A stretch of DNA of 38,044 bases, from NCBI GenBank assembly GCA_016748015.1, contig JAAOMT010000566.1:358912-396955 (forward strand). The letters run 5' to 3'. The notes beneath the pieces were generated by a model, which was given only the letters and a program-made list of their open reading frames with translations, had not been told where the DNA came from and ran no database searches. The stretch comes from Geosiphon pyriformis. Lineage: Eukaryota; Glomeromycota; Glomeromycetes; Archaeosporales; Geosiphonaceae. Below, in pieces: positions 33,481 through 38,044 of this stretch; positions within the stretch are counted from its first letter, which is position 1; every line of letters starts with the position of its first letter. The position numbers and the translations under genes are program-made.

Positions 33481-36080
33481 TTAATGTTATTAACTGCAAT
33501 AATATATTAAAAAATTTGAACTTATTTAATTAAATTCACATTTTCTATTTTGTATAGTGTATTTGGTATTAATATTCTGATTTCTGTTGCTAAATATCAA
33601 ACTCATTGTGTTTTATAAGTAAAAAGCAAAAATAGCAAAGTAGCATTAATTCTGGGTTTGCTAATGCTAAAGGCTTAATAAAGTTATTGTTTGTACACAA
33701 AACATTAAACTTGCAAATAATAAAATAATTTTTAATCAAATTTTTAATAAAACCTATCAGATTGAAAACAAATTCCATAAACAATTTTCTTGCAAGTGTA
33801 ATAACTTTTTTTTGTTAAATGAGCATGTTAATAACAATACAGAAACACTATTTTTTAAATAAAACAGTTAATACATTATATTAAAAATACTAGAAAATGC
33901 CAATCTACCAAAAACATTAATATGTATAAATAACTAAAAATTTATCTAAATTTCTGAATATTAAACAAAAATTGGTGAAATGTAAAATATGCAAAATATT
34001 GACATACACTAATAAGTTTGTAAAAATTTAAATTGGATTAAATAACTAGAAAATTTTAATGTTATATGTTTTAAATAAAAAAGTTATAATTTAAAACTAC
34101 ACATTTATACCTACAGCCAATACAAAGTTAAAAATTAATATAACAAGTGAATGATAATAATTCCATAATTTTGTAATACTTAAAAATTTTGATATTTAAA
34201 TATGCTAATTTCTATATTAATAATAATAAATTTATGTATTTTTCTAAAAAAAATAGTATGTTAAATTTTAAAAAATTGCAAATTAACTAAATCAAAAAAA
34301 ATAAATTTGGTTTGAACGTTTTTGGTATATACTATAAAAAATTGATTATTAATAATTAAGTTAAAAGCAAAACATAAAAAAATTGGTTTGTGTAAAAACT
34401 AAAATAATTAAAAAATACAATATTTTGTTAAACCACTCAAAATTTATGAATTAAAAAACTAGTATTTATAATGTTAAATATTTAAATAAAATTAAATAAG
34501 ATTCTTAAACATGTTTTATAATATGTAATTTAGTTTTGTTGAATAAATGTAGTTTTAATTGGTTTTAATAGTTAGTTACATATAAAATCCTTTATTTTAA
34601 AATATGTATATGTTTTATGTATATAAATAATAATTAAACTAAGTTCAATAAAGCATAAAATATCAAAATGTTATAAATTAAGATAACATACTAAGATGTA
34701 GTAAAAAATAGATATTATATAATGCTAAATTCAATATGTAAAATCAGTTACATAAAAATCTCATTTGTTAATTTTTCAAAAATAAAGAAATATTTTATAT
34801 TATTGACAAAAGATAACACAACTAATATAATTATTGTTAATATTGTAAAAATAATATTTTTTATAGCTTTGAGAAATCTTGTTTATATATTTTTTAAAAG
34901 GAATAATTAATCAATTCAATAATCAAATTAATAATTCAGTCGATAATTAAGTTAATAATTAGATCAATAATTAATTTTAAAAATAGGGTTGATAATCTGT
35001 ATAATTAAATATAAATAAATAGTTACTAAAAATGAAAAGATTAAACTATAACAATATTTTCTTTTTATTAATGCTAATTTTTACATAGTTAAAGCCCAAA
35101 AGATTAAGGCTAAATTGAAAGTTTCTAAAATTATAAAAAAATTAAGACTTTGCTATTTTAATATTAGTGTGTTTTTATAGAATTAAAATTCCTAGAATAC
35201 GTTTATTATGATATTGACATATTTGTTAAAGGCATATTTAAAGATATTATTTATATAAGACCAATTCATATTGTTAATAAATAAAATATATTTATATTCT
35301 TTAAAAGTTTTAAAGACATAAATTTTCAAAGCAAAACCAATTTTTTTTACTGCTTTATTAAAAAGCAAGTTGAAATTGAAAATTGTAAAATAAAAATAAA
35401 ATTAGTATTTGCAAAATTTTCAAAACTTATAAATATAAATTATTAAACTTGCAACTAAGAATTTGTTTATATAGAAACTTTTTTTAGTAAAAATATCAAA
35501 ACAATTAAGATAAATTTAACAATAAAAATTAAAGATTTTTATGTAGAAGTTTTCTATTAAGTATTGTTTTGGCTTCTAAAAAAGACTTAAGTAACAAGTT
35601 ACTATTTGTTACTTATTATAAAAAACAGAATATTAAATTAATTTGAAAAACTTTAAAAAACTTTTGCTAAGTTTTTTTAATATAGTTTTTAACTAATTAA
35701 TAAAAGAAAAAAAGATCTTAAATATTATACTTATGTTAAAGATTTAATGGCTTGAAAATTTCAATATCAACTGATAGGCTTGATTACAGGCCTAATTATG
35801 ATACTACTGGATTTAATTAGTAATTTCAAAAATGACGACTTTGTTAAGACTGCTTAGAAACATAAGAAAGTACTTCAGTTTGCTTACTCAAATTAATTTA
35901 CATAGTAAATATTGAATCATTAAAAAGTTGTAAGCAAAAGAATAACAAAAATAAAATCTTTGAGCTAATGCGTTAAGTAATATCAAATGTTTAATTTGTT
36001 TGGTTTTGTTGCAGCAAATCTCATATGACATTTTTAAATTAAATTAATTAAAAATGCTATTTTTTAATAATAAAGTATAT
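33480..36080. mobile_element. AT-rich block with decayed repeat sequence
   Basis: The + strand is A-rich with no recognised domain. The block ends at TGGTTTTGTTGCAG (36,001-36,014), which also marks the end of the previous AT-rich block at 26,471-26,484. Frames at 33,590-33,784 (-) and 34,722-34,910 (+) are Ile/Asn/Lys-rich and look like chance. The transposon reading is inference from composition and the shared end motif. Confidence 0.45.
34918..34977. repeat. 12-bp tandem repeat, five units
   Basis: Five consecutive units of AATAATTmAGTT type begin at 34,918, 34,930, 34,942, 34,954 and 34,966 with no spacing change. An AATAATTAATCAATTC stretch just before may be a sixth, altered unit. It lies inside the AT-rich block, just past the end of a chance frame. 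Confidence 0.75.
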
Positions 36081-36112
36081 TCTATCTGAGCCAATTATTC
36101 TACAATAATGCC

Positions 36113-36364
36113 CTAATTCAGCATACATATCTGCTTTGTGGTTTCTAAGAGCTTTTTTCTTTTCAAATAATCTGTTGTTACGTCAAAATCAAAATTTTTG
36201 TTTTCTAAAAAACTATTAATCATTGTCGTTAAAACACCCACACCACTACCAAATTTTGCTATCATTGTTGAAATTTGGGCTATCGCATTTTCAAGAGCTT
36301 TGATGCAGTCAACAGGTAACTTACTCTTTGAATTTTCTGATAGGATTTCAATTATTTTTTTCAA
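36113..36364 (-). CDS. Small orphan frame, possible exon
   Basis: An 83-codon frame with better codon variety than the AT-rich block beside it. The product starts MKKIIEILSENSKSKLPVD, continues with an Ala/Ile helix (CIKALENAIAQISTMIAKFG) and ends in a Lys-rich stretch. It has no signal peptide and no family I recognise. It begins 100 bp after the TTTTGTTGCAG motif at 36,004, so it may belong to a mobile element or be the last exon of a gene extending to higher coordinates. Confidence 0.35.
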   Translation of the reverse strand: MKKIIEILSENSKSKLPVDCIKALENAIAQISTMIAKFGSGVGVLTTMINSFLENKNFDFDVTTDYLKRKKLLETTKQICMLN

Positions 36365-37261
36365 ATAAAATTTTTCATTTATTTATATTTGACTTATTAT
36401 TTTTGGCAAATTATTTTTATGTTTAATTTTTACAAAAACTTGACAAACTCTTAATATTTTGTAAAATTAACTAATTCATATTTAGAATAAATTAAACTAA
36501 ACGGTTGTAAATCAAAGGTTCGTGTGAATTAATTTTCAATTTCAGATTAATACAGATCTATTTAGAAATAAAAATGACATTGATCGAGGAAGATATCTTT
36601 GTCAAATGCTATCAAGGTATGGCTAGGATGCCACCTAAATGATTAAGAGATATTTCCACTCTGTTAACAGTTTCCGCTTTGTATAATCAGATTCAATTTT
36701 TTGGCTTATACCTCCCAGATTTTCTGTGTAAACACGCTGACTTTGAAATTCGGATGAAAAGACACAACTGAATCGACTTAACAACTCACCATTATTAAAG
36801 TTGATCTTTTGTTTGTTTGAATAGAAGCAATATTAACAATCGACTATTCTGGCCTTTTGATTTCACAGCAAGATAATTGCGAAAAGTTAAAACAAAGCTT
36901 AGTTTTAACGAATTGCTTTTACAAAAGATCTAATGCGGTTTATCTTCTCTTTATTGCGATTCAACTTAATTGATTTTGATAACTGATTTAAAACATTTTA
37001 TTATGAATTGATTGTAGGTTTCAACATGAACGTGAATTCGTATAATAATAAAATAGATGTTCTAATGCTAAGATTGATAATTCAAATTATTTACATTAAT
37101 ATGGGGAAATTCTAATATAGTGGCTTTTTAAGAGGGATTGAAAGACTAGTATATTTATCTCTGTAATTTTAATGACTCTTTAAAGTTAAATTTTCGGAAA
37201 TCAGACATTTTGTTGTTGACAACGAGATAAGTAAATGGATGCCTTGGAATATTACTCTTAC
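36365..37261. other. Intergenic region downstream of the repeat gene
   Basis: Moderate-to-low GC with no coding frame of note on either strand. It follows the stop of the minus-strand repeat gene at 37,262 and so should contain its 3' untranslated region. No RNA gene recognised. Confidence 0.4.
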
Positions 37262-38044
37262 TTAAGCATTGAAACCTCCATTAATTGTACCAGCGGAGTT
37301 TTGACCATTTTGTTGGTTACCAATTGCATTGGAATTATATCCATTTCTACCACTATTGTCGTTGAACCCTCCGTTAATAGTACCCAGGGACCACTGGCCA
37401 TTTTGTTGATTACCAATAGCTCTCTTTACATTGAAACCACCATTAATAGTACCAGCGGAGTTTTGACCATTTTGTTGGTTACCAATTGAATTGGAATTAT
37501 ATCCATATCTACCACTATTGTCGTTGAACCCTCCGTTAATAGACCATTGGACCACTGGCCATTTTGTTGATTACCAATAGCTCTCTTTGCATTGAAACCT
37601 CCATTAATAGTACCAGCGGAGTTTTGACCATTTTGTTGGTTACCAATTGAATTGGAATTATATCCATATCTACCACTATTGTCGTTGAACCCTCCGTTAA
37701 TAAGACCATTGGACCACTGGCCATTTTGTTGATTACCAATAGCTCTCTTTACATTGAAACCTCCATTAATAGTACCCTGGGACCACTGACCATTTTGTTG
37801 GTTACCAATTGAATTGGAATTATATCCATATCTACCACTATTGTCGTTGAACCCTCCGTTAATAAAACCATTGGACCACTGGCCATTTTGTTGATTACCA
37901 ATAGCTCTCTTTACATTGAAACCTCCATTAATAGTACCCTGGGACCACTGACCATTTTGTTGGTTACCAATTGCATTGGAATTATATCCATATCTACCAC
38001 TATTGTCGTTGAACCCTCCGTTAATAAAACCATTGGACCACTGG
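37262..38044 (-). CDS. Gly/Asn/Gln-rich tandem-repeat protein, 3' part, one frameshift
   Basis: The gene enters from beyond the window and ends at TAA (37,262-37,264). It is made of 54-residue units. Each has a 31-residue half (INGGFNDNSGRYGYNSN, then AIGNQQNGQWSQGT) and a 23-residue half (INGGFNVKRAIGNQQNGQWS plus three residues), the two sharing INGGFN and IGNQQNGQ. Nearly five units are visible. The sequence is hydrophilic, low in charge and resembles glycine-rich wall or adhesive proteins; no catalytic motif. In the unit near 37,541-37,546 one T is missing (GGTCTATTAAC against GGTCTTATTAAC), which shifts the frame and would give a stop about 30 codons later. It is either a real break or an assembly or read error in a repeat. 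The start, any signal peptide and the full number of units lie outside the window. Confidence 0.75.
37262..38044. repeat. 162-bp coding minisatellite
   Basis: The marker CCGTTAATA occurs at 37,371, 37,533, 37,694, 37,856 and 38,018: spacings 162, 161, 162, 162. Units are nearly identical, differing at a few sites (for example AACTCCGCTGG against TGGTCCCAGGG), so the array was homogenised recently. The array continues past the window. Confidence 0.95.

Noticed and set aside
37235-37739. 84-codon + frame and 67-codon minus frame in the 162-bp repeat
   Set aside because: Other-frame readings of the tandem repeat. The minus one arises only because of the 1-bp deletion near 37,541.

Overview
This window reads as nuclear DNA of a filamentous fungus, most probably an early-diverging lineage with a large repeat-rich genome. 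Introns are short (42-250 nt, GT...AG). The box C/D snoRNP gene NOP56 is complete. An F-box protein with a Cys-rich segment after the box and a Ty3/gypsy Gag resemble what is common in arbuscular-mycorrhizal (Glomeromycotina) genomes. That placement is inference and could be tested only by database search.

The window alternates sharply between gene islands of moderate GC and extremely AT-rich blocks. Block 1 (about 1-4,080) is an A-rich transposon graveyard with an LTR-like piece near 2,300-2,780. Island 1 (about 4,100-7,430) holds NOP56 (+, eight exons, 652 codons). Block 2 (about 7,430-18,200) is a Ty3/gypsy element on the minus strand in the order Gag, RT, RNase H, integrase. It is saturated with C-to-T and G-to-A changes that create TAA, TAG and TGA codons and turn catalytic Asp codons into Asn. 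Island 2 (about 18,200-24,150) holds a C2H2 zinc-finger gene (+) with possible further exons, a secreted class 3 lipase-like gene (-) whose nucleophile elbow reads GHGLGG, and a Tc1/mariner transposase pseudogene (+). Block 3 (about 24,160-26,450) is AT-rich with no gene. Island 3 (about 26,450-33,480) holds an F-box gene (-), a broken unrecognised gene (+) and a secreted Cys-rich protein with four Opy2-like modules (+). Block 4 (about 33,480-36,080) is AT-rich with a 12-bp tandem repeat. Island 4 (about 36,100-38,044) holds a small orphan frame and the end of a Gly/Asn/Gln-rich repeat gene (-) that runs off the window.

The genes do not form one pathway. NOP56 is a housekeeping rRNA-modification factor. 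The F-box protein is an expected SCF adaptor. The lipase, the Cys-rich protein and possibly the Gly/Asn/Gln repeat protein would act outside the cell or at its surface and sit next to repeat blocks. The strongest unusual signals are the RIP-like hypermutation of the gypsy element (two 44-bp repeat copies differ only by transitions), the Ser-to-Gly change in an otherwise intact lipase, and a possible Kex2-type site that would split the Opy2-like protein into two halves.

All intron positions were deduced by eye from phase, splice consensus and family conservation. No transcript data or searches were available.
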